Positions 41,703-51,242 of a stretch of 56,516 nucleotides of DNA are shown piece by piece (the stretch's first letter is position 1; each line of letters opens with the position of its first letter). Both the position numbers and the translations under genes were made by a program. The notes under the pieces are model-generated. The model did no database searches. It was not told the DNA's origin and saw nothing but the letters and a program-made list of their open reading frames with translations. Source of the DNA: Streptococcus sp. DD13 (GTDB lineage: Bacteria; Bacillota; Bacilli; Lactobacillales; Streptococcaceae); the NCBI RefSeq assembly GCF_001578875.1, contig NZ_KQ969506.1, positions 1,132,059 through 1,188,574 of the forward strand, given 5' to 3'.

Positions 41703-43985
41703 ATGCGTTTCAACCAATATAGCTATCTCCCACAACCTCAAGATATCCAGCTGCAAGAACTACATGCGCTCGGTTTTCACTTGGATCCGAAAAACAATCC
41801 AAAAGTCAATTTCGAACGCTTCGTTCGACGGGTTTTTTTTACCTACCATGATACCGATTATCCCCTTTCCATGCTCGTAGCGGATGAGACGACCGACCTG
41901 CTCACTTATTTCCAATCCGACAAAGAATGGACAGATACGGTCTTCTACACGGTCGCCTTTCAGTTACTCGGCTTTAGCTACTTTGTCGACTTTGAGGATG
42001 CCCAAGCTTTTCGGAAGGAAACCCAGTTTCCCATCCAATTTGGCGAAATCATCGACAATCTCTACCAACTGCTCAATACCCGAACCAAAAAAGGAAACAC
42101 TTTGATAGACCAGCTGGTCAGCGATGGATTGATTCCCGAAGATAATCGCTACCATTTCTTCAATGGAAAGAGCTTGGCAACTTTTTCAACTGCACATCTT
42201 ATCCGTGAAGTTGTCTACGTGGAAAGCCGAGTGGATACAGACCAAGATGGTCTCCCCGACTTAGTCAAAGTCAGCATTATCCGTCCAAACGTGGAAGAGG
42301 CAGTCCCTGTCCTCATGACGGCTAGCCCCTACCATCAAGGAACCCTAGATAAGGCGAGTGATCAGGCTCTTTATGACATGAAGACGGACTTAGCTATAAA
42401 GCCTGCCCACCAGATCTCCCTGTCCGCACCTCATCTCACCCTGGTGGAACCTGTCGGAGAAGCCCAACTTGTTGAAAAAACGGAAGAGACCCTAACCCAC
42501 ATCAATGCTAGCTACACCCTAAATGATTATTTCCTTCCTCGTGGCTATGCCAATCTCTACGTTTCAGGGGTTGGGACCAAGGACTCTCAAGGACAGATGA
42601 CCAATGGAGATTACCAGCAAGTAGAAGCCTTTAAAAACGTCATTGATTGGCTTAATGGTCGTTGCCGAGCCTTTACTGATCATTCACGAAAGCGGCAGAT
42701 AAGAGCCAGCTGGGCCAATGGAAAAGTCGCGACAACAGGTCTCTCCTATCTAGGAACCCTCTCAAACGGACTAGCAACTACCGCTGTAGACGGCCTTGAG
42801 GTCGTGATTGCTGAGGCAGGTATTTCTTCTTGGTACAACTACTACCGAGAAAACGGCCTTGTGACAAGTCCGGGAGGCTATCCTGGAGAAGACTTTGACT
42901 CCTTGGATGAGCTTACCTATTCTCGTAATTTACTTGCTGGGGATTCCCTTCGCCACAACCAGGCCCGCCAAGACCATCTCCAAGAGCTAAAACGCCAATT
43001 GGACCGGGAGTCTGGGGATTACAATTCATTCTGGCATGAGCGAAATTACCTCTTACAAGCCGACAAGGTACGGGCAGAAGTTGTCTTTACGCACGGCTCC
43101 CAAGACTGGAATGTCAAGCCTTTACATGTGTACAATATGTATCATGCTCTTCCCACCACTGTCAAAAAACACCTCTTTTTCCACAATGGAGCTCATGTCT
43201 ACATGAACAACTGGCAGTCCATCGACTTCCGAGAAAGCATGAATGCCCTTCTCAGCCAAAAACTCCTTGCCTACCCGTCTGACTACACCCTACCGAACGT
43301 CATCTGGCAAGACAACCAGTCTGAGCAAACCTGGAAGACGCTATCTGACTTTGGAAATGCAGACCAGTGGAAGCATTTTGACTTGGGGACGGATGAAAAA
43401 GTCATTCAAAACCGATACAATGATGCTGACTTTGAGCGCTATTCCAAGTCGTATCAAACCTTCCTTACCGATCTCTACCAAGACAAGGCCCAGCAACTAT
43501 CGATCGACCTCCCGATAACCGAAGATCTTCATCTCAACGGCAAAGCCCGCATCCAACTGAGACTAAAATCTAGTCTGAATAAGGGATTATTGTCCGCTCA
43601 GCTACTCGATATGGGAGAAGAAAAACGACTACAAACCCACCCAACCGTACTATCTGCCCGAACGTTGGACAATGGCCGCTATCACATGCTGGATAACCTT
43701 GTTGAACTTCCTTACACCTCTTCCGCCCATCGCGTCATCAGTAAGGCTTATCTCAATTTACAAAACCGAAACGACCTTCTCAAAGTAGAAGACGTCCCTG
43801 CGGATGAGTGGCTGGAGATCACCCTCGACTTCCAACCAACCATCTACAAGATGAGAAAAGGAAGTCAATTACGACTCGTACTTTACACCACAGATTTTGA
43901 AATTACCGTACGGGATCAAACAGACTACCAATTGACTGTCGACTTGGCTCATTCTAGCCTGGCCATCCCAAATATGGTAGAATAA
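41703..43985 (+). CDS. pepX: Xaa-Pro dipeptidyl-peptidase
   Basis: Releases X-Pro dipeptides from the N-terminus of proline-rich peptides in the cytoplasm; important for use of casein and salivary peptides. The 760-residue S15-family enzyme has an N-terminal helical domain, a catalytic alpha/beta-hydrolase domain with serine S348 in [10 protein letters not shown], and a C-terminal jelly-roll domain. [15 protein letters not shown] holds the acid residue and HNGAHVYMN the histidine. Length and [10 protein letters not shown] start are typical. AAGGAG is upstream. No adjacent peptide transporter is seen. Confidence 0.96.
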   Translation: MRFNQYSYLPQPQDIQLQELHALGFHLDPKNNPKVNFERFVRRVFFTYHDTDYPLSMLVADETTDLLTYFQSDKEWTDTVFYTVAFQLLGFSYFVDFEDAQAFRKETQFPIQFGEIIDNLYQLLNTRTKKGNTLIDQLVSDGLIPEDNRYHFFNGKSLATFSTAHLIREVVYVESRVDTDQDGLPDLVKVSIIRPNVEEAVPVLMTASPYHQGTLDKASDQALYDMKTDLAIKPAHQISLSAPHLTLVEPVGEAQLVEKTEETLTHINASYTLNDYFLPRGYANLYVSGVGTKDSQGQMTNGDYQQVEAFKNVIDWLNGRCRAFTDHSRKRQIRASWANGKVATTGLSYLGTLSNGLATTAVDGLEVVIAEAGISSWYNYYRENGLVTSPGGYPGEDFDSLDELTYSRNLLAGDSLRHNQARQDHLQELKRQLDRESGDYNSFWHERNYLLQADKVRAEVVFTHGSQDWNVKPLHVYNMYHALPTTVKKHLFFHNGAHVYMNNWQSIDFRESMNALLSQKLLAYPSDYTLPNVIWQDNQSEQTWKTLSDFGNADQWKHFDLGTDEKVIQNRYNDADFERYSKSYQTFLTDLYQDKAQQLSIDLPITEDLHLNGKARIQLRLKSSLNKGLLSAQLLDMGEEKRLQTHPTVLSARTLDNGRYHMLDNLVELPYTSSAHRVISKAYLNLQNRNDLLKVEDVPADEWLEITLDFQPTIYKMRKGSQLRLVLYTTDFEITVRDQTDYQLTVDLAHSSLAIPNMVE

Positions 43986-44079
43986 AACCAACCACCTTTC
44001 GCACTCCAGTAGGCTCACCCTTTTAACTGGAGAGGCGAGAAACAGGAGTCCCCTATAAAGCAAAGGAGTTTATACGACT

Positions 44080-44379
44080 ATGATGAATATGCAAAATATG
44101 ATGAAACAAGCCCAGAAACTACAAAAGCAAATGGAACAAAAGCAGGCTGAACTGGCTGCATCTACTTTTGTAGGTAAGTCCGCCCAAGATTTGGTTGTTG
44201 TGACCTTTACTGGCGATAAAAAGCTGATTCGTATCGATTATGCAGAAGCTATCGTCGATCCAGAGGATATCGAAACCTTACAAGATATGACCACACAGGC
44301 CATTAACGATGCGCTCAACCAAATTGACGAAGCGACCAAAAAAGTCATGGGTGCTTTCGCCGGAAAACTCCCTTTTTAG
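44080..44379 (+). CDS. YbaB/EbfC nucleoid-associated protein
   Basis: A 99-residue DNA-binding protein, starting [20 protein letters not shown], the long N-terminal helix of the YbaB/EbfC family, followed by a beta-sheet and a C-terminal helix ([18 protein letters not shown]). It dimerises and coats DNA in relatives. It is a stand-alone gene here rather than next to recR and dnaX. AAAGGAG precedes two adjacent ATGs; either could be used. Confidence 0.93.
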   Translation: MMNMQNMMKQAQKLQKQMEQKQAELAASTFVGKSAQDLVVVTFTGDKKLIRIDYAEAIVDPEDIETLQDMTTQAINDALNQIDEATKKVMGAFAGKLPF

Positions 44380-44391
44380 AAGCATTCCGTT

Positions 44392-44428
44392 AAGAGAGGA
44401 AACCTTTGAAGACGTTTCCTCTCTTTCT
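44392..44428 (+). terminator. ybaB terminator
   Basis: AGAGAGGAAAC (44393-44403) pairs with GTTTCCTCTCT (44414-44424), followed by TTCTTT. Confidence 0.82.
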
Positions 44429-44432
44429 TTAC

Positions 44433-44460
44433 TTGATTTTTTTCAAATTTATGTTACAAT
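44433..44460 (+). promoter_or_regulatory. Promoter of the Sua5/YrdC-type gene
   Basis: TTGATT (44433-44438), a 16-bp spacer, TACAAT (44455-44460) preceded by TGT, an extended -10. Confidence 0.65.
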
Positions 44461-44500
44461 CAGAATTATCAGAAAATTTGTAAAATGAAAGAGGTTGTCT

Positions 44501-45286
44501 ATGACAAAACATATTCACTGGGATGGTCAATTATCACAAGAAGGATTCGATGTCGTCAGAGGAGAAGGGGGCGTGATTGTCTGCCCAACTAAAGTCGGCT
44601 ATATCATCATGACATCTGACCGCGCTGGTTTGGAACGGAAGTTCGAAGCGAAAGAACGGAATCGGAACAAACCTGGAGTAGTCCTTTGTGGTAGCATGGA
44701 AGAACTCCGCGAGCTCGCTCAATTAACACCTGAGATCGATGCCTTCTACCAAACTCATTGGGATCAAGATATCCTCTTAGGTTGTATCCTTCCATGGAAA
44801 CCAGAAGCTTTTGAAAAGTTGAAAGCCTATGGTGATGGACGGGAAGAGCTCATGACGGATGTCCGTGGAACTTCTTGTTTCGTGATTAAGTTTGGAAAAG
44901 CAGGTGAACAAATCGCCAAGGAAATGTGGGAAAAAGAAGGACGGATGGTCTACGCATCTTCTGCTAACCCATCTGGAAAAGGAAATCGCGGAAAAGTTGA
45001 AGGGATCGGTGAGCGAATCGAGTCTATGGTAGACTTGGTCATCGAAGCCGATGACTACGTTGCCTCTATCCAGCCAGACAAGACCATTGAAACCCGTTAT
45101 GAACAAGGCGTAATGGTCTCCATGGTCGATAGCGAAGGAAAGCTGATCCCCGAACAAGGAAAAGACAGTCGCTCGATCAATACATGTCCCGTTGTGATCC
45201 GTAAAGGATTGGACATTGACAAAATCATGATGCACCTATCTGACCACTTTAACTCCTGGAATTATCGTCAGGGAGAATATTATTAA
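44501..45286 (+). CDS. Sua5/YciO/YrdC-domain protein
   Basis: A 261-residue protein with a YrdC-type fold. FDVVRGEGGVIVCPTKVGYIIM is the N-terminal strand and nucleotide-binding region, RNKPGVVLC follows, and SSANPSGKGNRG is the conserved SANPSG block. Sua5/YrdC makes threonylcarbamoyl-AMP for the tRNA t6A modification, the substrate of the TsaD-TsaB machinery encoded 4 kb downstream. However, this protein deviates from Sua5 (CPTKVGYI rather than the usual PTDTVYGL), so it may be a YciO-like paralogue. The start is the ATG with AGAGG upstream, not a TTG two codons earlier. Confidence 0.75.
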   Translation: MTKHIHWDGQLSQEGFDVVRGEGGVIVCPTKVGYIIMTSDRAGLERKFEAKERNRNKPGVVLCGSMEELRELAQLTPEIDAFYQTHWDQDILLGCILPWKPEAFEKLKAYGDGREELMTDVRGTSCFVIKFGKAGEQIAKEMWEKEGRMVYASSANPSGKGNRGKVEGIGERIESMVDLVIEADDYVASIQPDKTIETRYEQGVMVSMVDSEGKLIPEQGKDSRSINTCPVVIRKGLDIDKIMMHLSDHFNSWNYRQGEYY

Positions 45287-45313
45287 TCCTGACAAGTACT
45301 GTTTTCTAGCCTC

Positions 45314-45337
45314 AAGAGCCTTAAAGGCTCTTTTTTT
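45314..45337 (+). terminator. Terminator of the Sua5/YrdC-type gene
   Basis: AAGAGCC-loop-GGCTC followed by seven Ts, 27 nt past the stop codon. Confidence 0.85.
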
Positions 45338-45358
45338 GATCCTTTTGCACATAAAAAC

Positions 45359-45533
45359 GAGAGGGGGACAGAAATCGGTCATTCGTTCGAATTCGATTTC
45401 CTCGTCCCACCTCCGCACAGGTGAGTAGGGCTGTAAAAGCGGATAAAATCAGCCTAGTAGAGCCCACTCAACCACTGCATCTTGCCCGACAATCCAAAAA
45501 CAAAAAAGAGGCTAGGACTTTTGTCCCAGCCTC
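45359..45533 (-). repeat. 175-bp interspersed element, copy 4 (inverted)
   Basis: Same 175-bp unit on the opposite strand. Its GAGGCTGGGAC hairpin starts 11 nt after the rocS stop codon, in the same orientation as rocS, so here it probably serves as the rocS terminator. The other end faces the terminator of the convergent Sua5/YrdC-type gene. Confidence 0.93.
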
Positions 45534-45544
45534 GTCATGATTTC

Positions 45545-46039
45545 TTAACGGCCAAATAGGCGAGCAAAAAAGCCCTTAGTCTGCTCTTTTTCTACCTCTG
45601 CTTTTGCTTCATCCAACTCAATCTTCAAAACTTCTTGATCTTCCATAGCTTTTAAAGTGAGTTGTTGTTGCTGATCTAATTGCTTGTCTTTTTCTGCAAT
45701 CTGAATGTCCTTCACGCGCAACTGCTCGTCTTTTTCTTGAAGTTGCTGATCCTTGGTTTTCAACTGGTCATATAGACGAACAATCTCTGCATTTTTTTCA
45801 TCCACCAAGATCTCCATCAGCTCTCGCTGTCTGGTTTCTTCACTGATCGGCTCGTCTTCAAAGATTGTTTTTTTATAGATTTCCTCCAGTTTAACCAGTC
45901 CATCACGATTGACAACGGTCACACCCTTTTCATTCTTCTCCACAAATTCTTCGGGAAGAGATTTGACACGATTATTCATCGCCTGTCGACTCACTCCTAA
46001 GATCTCTGCTAATTCACTCACGGTTTTTTCGATTTTCAT
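45545..46039 (-). CDS. rocS: RocS-like chromosome segregation regulator (DUF536)
   Basis: A 164-residue protein with three parts. The N-terminal helix-turn-helix (1-55) contains MKIEKTVSELAEILGVSRQAMNNRV. A central coiled coil (about 80-150) is rich in Glu, Lys and Gln. The short amphipathic C-terminal end GFFARLFGR can bind the membrane. This layout and sequence fit RocS of pneumococcus, which binds DNA and the membrane, interacts with the partition protein ParB and protects the nucleoid from division. The start is the second ATG, 6 nt after GAGGG, giving the known length. It is a monocistronic gene ended by a 175-bp element. Confidence 0.83.
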   Translation of the reverse strand: MKIEKTVSELAEILGVSRQAMNNRVKSLPEEFVEKNEKGVTVVNRDGLVKLEEIYKKTIFEDEPISEETRQRELMEILVDEKNAEIVRLYDQLKTKDQQLQEKDEQLRVKDIQIAEKDKQLDQQQQLTLKAMEDQEVLKIELDEAKAEVEKEQTKGFFARLFGR

Positions 46040-46187
46040 ATTTCCCTCAGAGAACAATTTTTTTCTAGTTTCACGCTATTAAAATAGTATCATATGAACT
46101 TTTTCCTGTCAAATATCCCTACTAGATCGCTCGACTCTCCTAGCTTGACGAATGAGCTTATTCAGGGCTTTTTCCTTCCATTCGTAG

Positions 46188-47429
<1,242 letters not shown>

Positions 47430-47501
47430 TCTCTTCTTTCGAAATCGCCTGCCCCTCATACCCGTCCATGCATCCCTCATTGACACGTGAGGAAAACACT
47501 T

Positions 47502-47552
47502 AAAAACCATCTCAATCGTTCGCCATCAAGCGATCCTCTTGGGATGGTTTTT
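47502..47552. terminator. Terminator between the flavoprotein gene and azlD
   Basis: AAAAACCATC pairs with GATGGTTTTT across a 31-nt loop that itself can fold. It is symmetrical, so it can serve the convergent azlD gene as well. Confidence 0.7.
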
Positions 47553-47583
47553 CTGTATAAGCCCTATCATCTAGCAGAATGGT

Positions 47584-47910
47584 TTAAAAGAACTGACGTA
47601 ATATCGCTAAGCAAACAACTCCAAACAAGACGGTTACAAGCAGGTTCTTGTAGCGAAAAGCCACATAAGTCGTCGGAATGACTGCTAACAAATCCAGCCA
47701 TTTAACGGAAATGACACGACCTCCCTTTTCCTGAAACATCCCCGATAGGACCAGAGAAAAAATAATGGCTACCGGCAAGTACTTCAGAAATCGGAACATG
47801 ATAGGGGGTAACCCCCGATATTTCACCAGTATAAAGGGGAGAACCTTTGGCACTAGCGTCACCGCGCCCGCACACAGAATCGAAAGAAAGACATAGCTAC
47901 TTACTGTCAT
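47584..47910 (-). CDS. azlD: AzlD-family transport protein
   Basis: The 108-residue small subunit of a branched-chain amino acid exporter, with four hydrophobic segments (MTVSSYVFLSILCAGAVTL and so on) and the typical LPFILVKYRGLPPIMFRFLKYLPVAI core. It overlaps the end of azlC by 14 nt, so the two are translationally coupled. The AzlCD pair exports leucine, valine and isoleucine or analogues in Bacillus; the substrate here is inferred. Confidence 0.88.
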   Translation of the reverse strand: MTVSSYVFLSILCAGAVTLVPKVLPFILVKYRGLPPIMFRFLKYLPVAIIFSLVLSGMFQEKGGRVISVKWLDLLAVIPTTYVAFRYKNLLVTVLFGVVCLAILRQFF

Positions 47911-48604
47911 CGATGATCACCCCTACTACACAGCCAACAAGAGTAGAAACAAGAACGGTTAGTGATTGCGATAGGAAAGGCATCAAGAAGAAAAAACTCA
48001 ATGACACGGCTCCTAAAACCAGGGCTACTTTTTTCCCCAGCCCTAGCGCTTGCATCCCCATAAATTGATCCGCAAAAATCCCAACGAACATGGCAATCAA
48101 GGCAAAGTCCATCCCAAATCGTTCAGGATTCGGAAGAAGAGCTCCCAATAGGACACCTGCTACCGTAGAAACATTCCAAACGAGGTAGCCTAGTAAATTA
48201 TTTCCATGCATCCACCACGGTGAAATAGCGTCTTGTTTCCCCCGTTTGTTTAAAAAAACTCCATAACTTTCGTCTGTTAGGATACTCCCAATTCCAACAT
48301 TATGCCATAGATTTGCTGTTCGAAAACTAGTCGACGTATGCAAACTCATAAGCAAAAAGCGAATATTAATCAAAAAGACCGTCAGGGTGATGCTGGTGAT
48401 GTCTTGGTGCAGAGCAAACATGGAAATCATGACAAATTGAGCACTACCAGCATAGACAATCAAGCTCATCAAACTCATTTCCACTGGTGATAAGTATGGG
48501 GCTGCAACAATGCCACAAGCCACTCCGATGCTGATATAGCCTAAAGCTGTTGGCAGACCATCTCGCACCCCCATCCAAAATTGTTTCTCTTGCATATCCT
48601 TCAA
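47897..48604 (-). CDS. azlC: AzlC-family branched-chain amino acid exporter subunit
   Basis: A 235-residue membrane protein, the large subunit of the AzlCD exporter, with several transmembrane helices and the conserved GLPTALGYISIGVACGI and VYAGSAQFVMISM blocks. The start is uncertain. A TTG at 48604 lies 3 nt after the tsaD stop codon; an ATG three codons on has AAGGA too close to be ideal. It is the fourth gene of the tsaB-rimI-tsaD-azlC-azlD run and may be coexpressed with it. Confidence 0.88.
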   Translation of the reverse strand: MKDMQEKQFWMGVRDGLPTALGYISIGVACGIVAAPYLSPVEMSLMSLIVYAGSAQFVMISMFALHQDITSITLTVFLINIRFLLMSLHTSTSFRTANLWHNVGIGSILTDESYGVFLNKRGKQDAISPWWMHGNNLLGYLVWNVSTVAGVLLGALLPNPERFGMDFALIAMFVGIFADQFMGMQALGLGKKVALVLGAVSLSFFFLMPFLSQSLTVLVSTLVGCVVGVIIDDSK

Positions 48605-48607
48605 TTT

Positions 48608-49621
48608 CTATTCTTCTATCATTGGGAAAGCTAGACTAGGACTAGCATTTAAATCCCAATCAGCCCAATTTCCCTTTTCTAGTTCGGGAATCGCTGCTAG
48701 AGCAATCATCCCTGCATTATCTCCGCATAGTCGCAAGGGCGGAAGAAGGATGTCAACATCCTGGATTTCCTGTTCGAGTCGCTCTCTTAACCCTTGATTC
48801 GCAGCCACTCCACCTGACACGACCAAGGTCTTGACCGGATACTGAGCCAGCGCCTTTTTGGTCTTTGCGAGCAAGATATCCAGTACGGCCGCTTGAAAAC
48901 TAGCTGCTAAGTCTTCCTTTACAAGAATCTCTCCTTTTTGTTGGGCGTTATGGTAGAGATTGATAAAAGCTGACTTGAGACCAGAAAAGGAGAATTCTAA
49001 ATGATCTTCTTGAATCATGGCTCTTGGGAAATGATAACGATCCTCCCCCTGGTGAGCTAGTTCATCAATCTCCCGACCAGCCGGATAGGTCAATCCCATA
49101 ACCCGACCGACCTTATCATAGGCCTCTCCTACGGCATCATCTCGCGTTTCCCCAATAATATGGTAATGACCCGCCTCAGGGACATAAACTAGCTCGGTAT
49201 GACCACCAGACACGAGCAAGGCCATCAAGGGATAGGTGAGTGGTTTTACAACACGCGCCGCCATTAAATGTCCGGCCATGTGATTGACTGGTATGATAGG
49301 TAAGCCGTTGGCCCAAGCAAAGGCCTTGGCGGCTGAAATCCCAACCAAAAGAGCCCCCACTAGACCTGGTCCTTCTGTAACCGCCACGGCCGTTAGTTGA
49401 CTTGCTGTGATTCCAGCCTCTCCTAGCGCCTCTTCGATACAGCTAGTAATAACTTCCACATGGTGACGACTGGCTACTTCTGGTACAATTCCCCCAAAAC
49501 GCTGATGACTCGCAATTTGACTAGCAATGACGTTGGACACGATTTCTGCCTCATTTTTTAAAACCGCGACAGATGTCTCGTCACAAGATGATTCAAAGGC
49601 GATAATATATCTATCTTTCAA
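48608..49621 (-). CDS. tsaD: tRNA N6-adenosine threonylcarbamoyltransferase
   Basis: Transfers threonylcarbamoyl to A37 of tRNAs reading ANN codons. The 337-residue ASKHA-fold protein has the metal-binding histidines H114 and H118 in [10 protein letters not shown], the N-terminal [12 protein letters not shown] and [10 protein letters not shown]. Formerly annotated as O-sialoglycoprotein endopeptidase (Gcp). It forms the complex with TsaB, encoded two genes upstream, and needs threonylcarbamoyl-AMP from a Sua5/YrdC protein (a candidate is at 44501). It overlaps rimI by 11 nt. Confidence 0.96.
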   Translation of the reverse strand: MKDRYIIAFESSCDETSVAVLKNEAEIVSNVIASQIASHQRFGGIVPEVASRHHVEVITSCIEEALGEAGITASQLTAVAVTEGPGLVGALLVGISAAKAFAWANGLPIIPVNHMAGHLMAARVVKPLTYPLMALLVSGGHTELVYVPEAGHYHIIGETRDDAVGEAYDKVGRVMGLTYPAGREIDELAHQGEDRYHFPRAMIQEDHLEFSFSGLKSAFINLYHNAQQKGEILVKEDLAASFQAAVLDILLAKTKKALAQYPVKTLVVSGGVAANQGLRERLEQEIQDVDILLPPLRLCGDNAGMIALAAIPELEKGNWADWDLNASPSLAFPMIEE

Positions 49622-50051
49622 TTTCTCTCCTCAATACAAAAGCATCCTCTATCGGAGCATGATAGTAGTTTTTTCGGATTCCAATTTCTTTAAAGCCGAT
49701 TTTTTGATACAAGGTCCGCGCCGCGTGATTGGAGCGACGAACTTCCAGAAAGGTCTGGGGCCCATATTGTTCCAACTGTTCTAAGAGCAACCGAGCCAAC
49801 CCCTGCCTTCTACAGTCCGGATCCACCACTAACTGAAGAATTTCCTGTTCTTGCCCCATCAAATGAAGCACCAAGAGGGCCACCAATTTCCCCTCTCGCC
49901 AAGCCCCAAGGTAGCGACTGCTCTCCAGAGAAAGATTCGACTGAATTTGTTGTCTGGTCCAAGAAGACGCCCCATACACAAGCCGCAATAGCTCTTCTAT
50001 AGATGAGACCTGTTCTTCTTCTAGACCATTTATTTCTCTCATTTCAATCAT
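49611..50051 (-). CDS. rimI: Ribosomal protein S18 alanine N-acetyltransferase-like GNAT
   Basis: A 146-residue GNAT acetyltransferase. The acetyl-CoA loop is [20 protein letters not shown], and the C-terminal [20 protein letters not shown] matches RimI. The start overlaps the tsaB stop by 4 nt; a second ATG three codons in is possible. The tsaB-rimI-tsaD order is conserved in Firmicutes. The protein substrate is not certain, as RimI-like enzymes acetylate several N-termini. Confidence 0.9.
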   Translation of the reverse strand: MIEMREINGLEEEQVSSIEELLRLVYGASSWTRQQIQSNLSLESSRYLGAWREGKLVALLVLHLMGQEQEILQLVVDPDCRRQGLARLLLEQLEQYGPQTFLEVRRSNHAARTLYQKIGFKEIGIRKNYYHAPIEDAFVLRREIER

Positions 50052-50734
50052 AGGCGTTGAATATAGGGTTGGGTCCCTTCTTCATGGCTTTCCAACCACT
50101 TTTCCTCGGCTTCGACACGCTTCAAATAACTGGGCTCAAAACTCAAAACGTCCTCTGTCGGTAAGGTTTGCCCCAACATTGCTAAATCCAGAGCTGACGG
50201 GAGGGTCTCAATTGCATGGAGGTGAAGGGGACTTGCCTCAATTTGTTCCTGAAAGGCCGCAATTTCTCCTACGAGATAAATCTCCCCCTCTACCAAAGAT
50301 AAGTCCTGCAACAAGTCTTCAAAGTCAATATAGGTGTCTTCCCGAACTGGGTCACCGTCCACATAAAAACCAGCATAGACATGATTGCGACGGGCATTGA
50401 TGACAGGAACAACCGTACCTCCCAATCCTTCTGGGACAAGAGAGCGCAAGCTGGAGATCCCCACTATTTCACACCCTAAGCTATAGGCCAACGTTTTCGC
50501 TGTCGCAACGGCTACCCGAAGGCCAGTATAGGAACCCGGCCCCTTAGCCACCACAATCCGATCAATATCCCTCGGGGTCCAACCGGCAGACTTGACCATA
50601 AAATCAATCGTTGGCATGAGACTAATACTATGGTTTTTTCGCACTGTCAAGGTAAATTCTGCAATCAAGCTTAGTCCATCAACCAAAGCCACACTCAAGG
50701 CCTGATTGGACGTATCCATGGAAAGTATTTTCAT
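50048..50734 (-). CDS. tsaB: tRNA threonylcarbamoyladenosine biosynthesis protein TsaB
   Basis: A 228-residue ASKHA-fold partner of TsaD, beginning MKILSMDTSNQALSVALVDG, with the conserved VAKGPGSYTGLRVAVATAKT block. It lacks the metal-binding HxxxH of TsaD, as expected for the non-catalytic paralogue that scaffolds the complex. It is the first gene of tsaB-rimI-tsaD and divergent from rpoY-rnjA. Confidence 0.95.
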   Translation of the reverse strand: MKILSMDTSNQALSVALVDGLSLIAEFTLTVRKNHSISLMPTIDFMVKSAGWTPRDIDRIVVAKGPGSYTGLRVAVATAKTLAYSLGCEIVGISSLRSLVPEGLGGTVVPVINARRNHVYAGFYVDGDPVREDTYIDFEDLLQDLSLVEGEIYLVGEIAAFQEQIEASPLHLHAIETLPSALDLAMLGQTLPTEDVLSFEPSYLKRVEAEEKWLESHEEGTQPYIQRL

Positions 50735-50879
50735 TCTTCATTCCTCGTTTTCTCTATTTATTGTAAGCTATCTTCATCATTTTTTCAATCCAAGGCCTCC
50801 CAACTTTTCTGAAACATCTTGAAAAAAACGGACATTTCCTTCTTAATTCTCCCATCCCTTTTACCTAACTAGTCTTTTA

Positions 50880-50888
50880 TGATATAAT
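50880..50888 (+). promoter_or_regulatory. rpoY-rnjA promoter
   Basis: TGATATAAT, an extended -10 (hexamer 50883-50888), with a partial -35 TTTACC (50860-50865) at 17 bp. The predicted leader to rpoY is about 115 nt, long for this window. Confidence 0.65.
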
Positions 50889-50918
50889 ATGAATAATTGC
50901 AACGTTTCAAAAGAAAAT

Positions 50919-50985
50919 GACAACTCTAAAAAATTCCATATCTCTTTACATAAATGACCCTGTCACTATGTGACTTTGAGTTGTC
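50919..50985 (+). promoter_or_regulatory. Structured leader of rpoY-rnjA
   Basis: GACAACTC (50919-50926) pairs with GAGTTGTC (50978-50985), and inside it GTCAC (50962-50966) pairs with GTGAC (50970-50974). It lies in the 5' untranslated region, ending 23 nt before the rpoY ATG. There is no T-tract, so it is not a terminator. It could be a stability or autoregulatory element for the RNase J1 message (inference). Confidence 0.45.
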
Positions 50986-51008
50986 TGTCTGCAAAAGAAA
51001 GGAAAGCC

Positions 51009-51239
51009 ATGATTTATAAAGTTTTTTATCAGGAAACCAAAGAGCGAAATCCAAAGCGTGAACAAACCAAATCGCTCTATGTTGACGTAGACGCCGCAAA
51101 TGAGCTTGACGGACGGATCGCTGTTCGCTCGCTGGTCGAGCAAAACACTTCTTACAACATCGAGTTTATTGAGTTGCTTTCGGAGAATCATTTAAACTAC
51201 GAAAAAGAGCATTCTGATTTTAAAATTACGGAGTTTTAA
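51009..51239 (+). CDS. rpoY: RNA polymerase epsilon subunit
   Basis: A 76-residue protein starting [20 protein letters not shown], the signature of the Firmicutes RNA polymerase epsilon subunit (DUF1447), a small accessory subunit binding the polymerase near the jaw. The start is the ATG after GGAAAG; a longer frame would begin in the leader. It is 3 nt upstream of rnjA, the invariant arrangement in this group. Confidence 0.95.
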   Translation: MIYKVFYQETKERNPKREQTKSLYVDVDAANELDGRIAVRSLVEQNTSYNIEFIELLSENHLNYEKEHSDFKITEF

Positions 51240-51242
51240 TCC

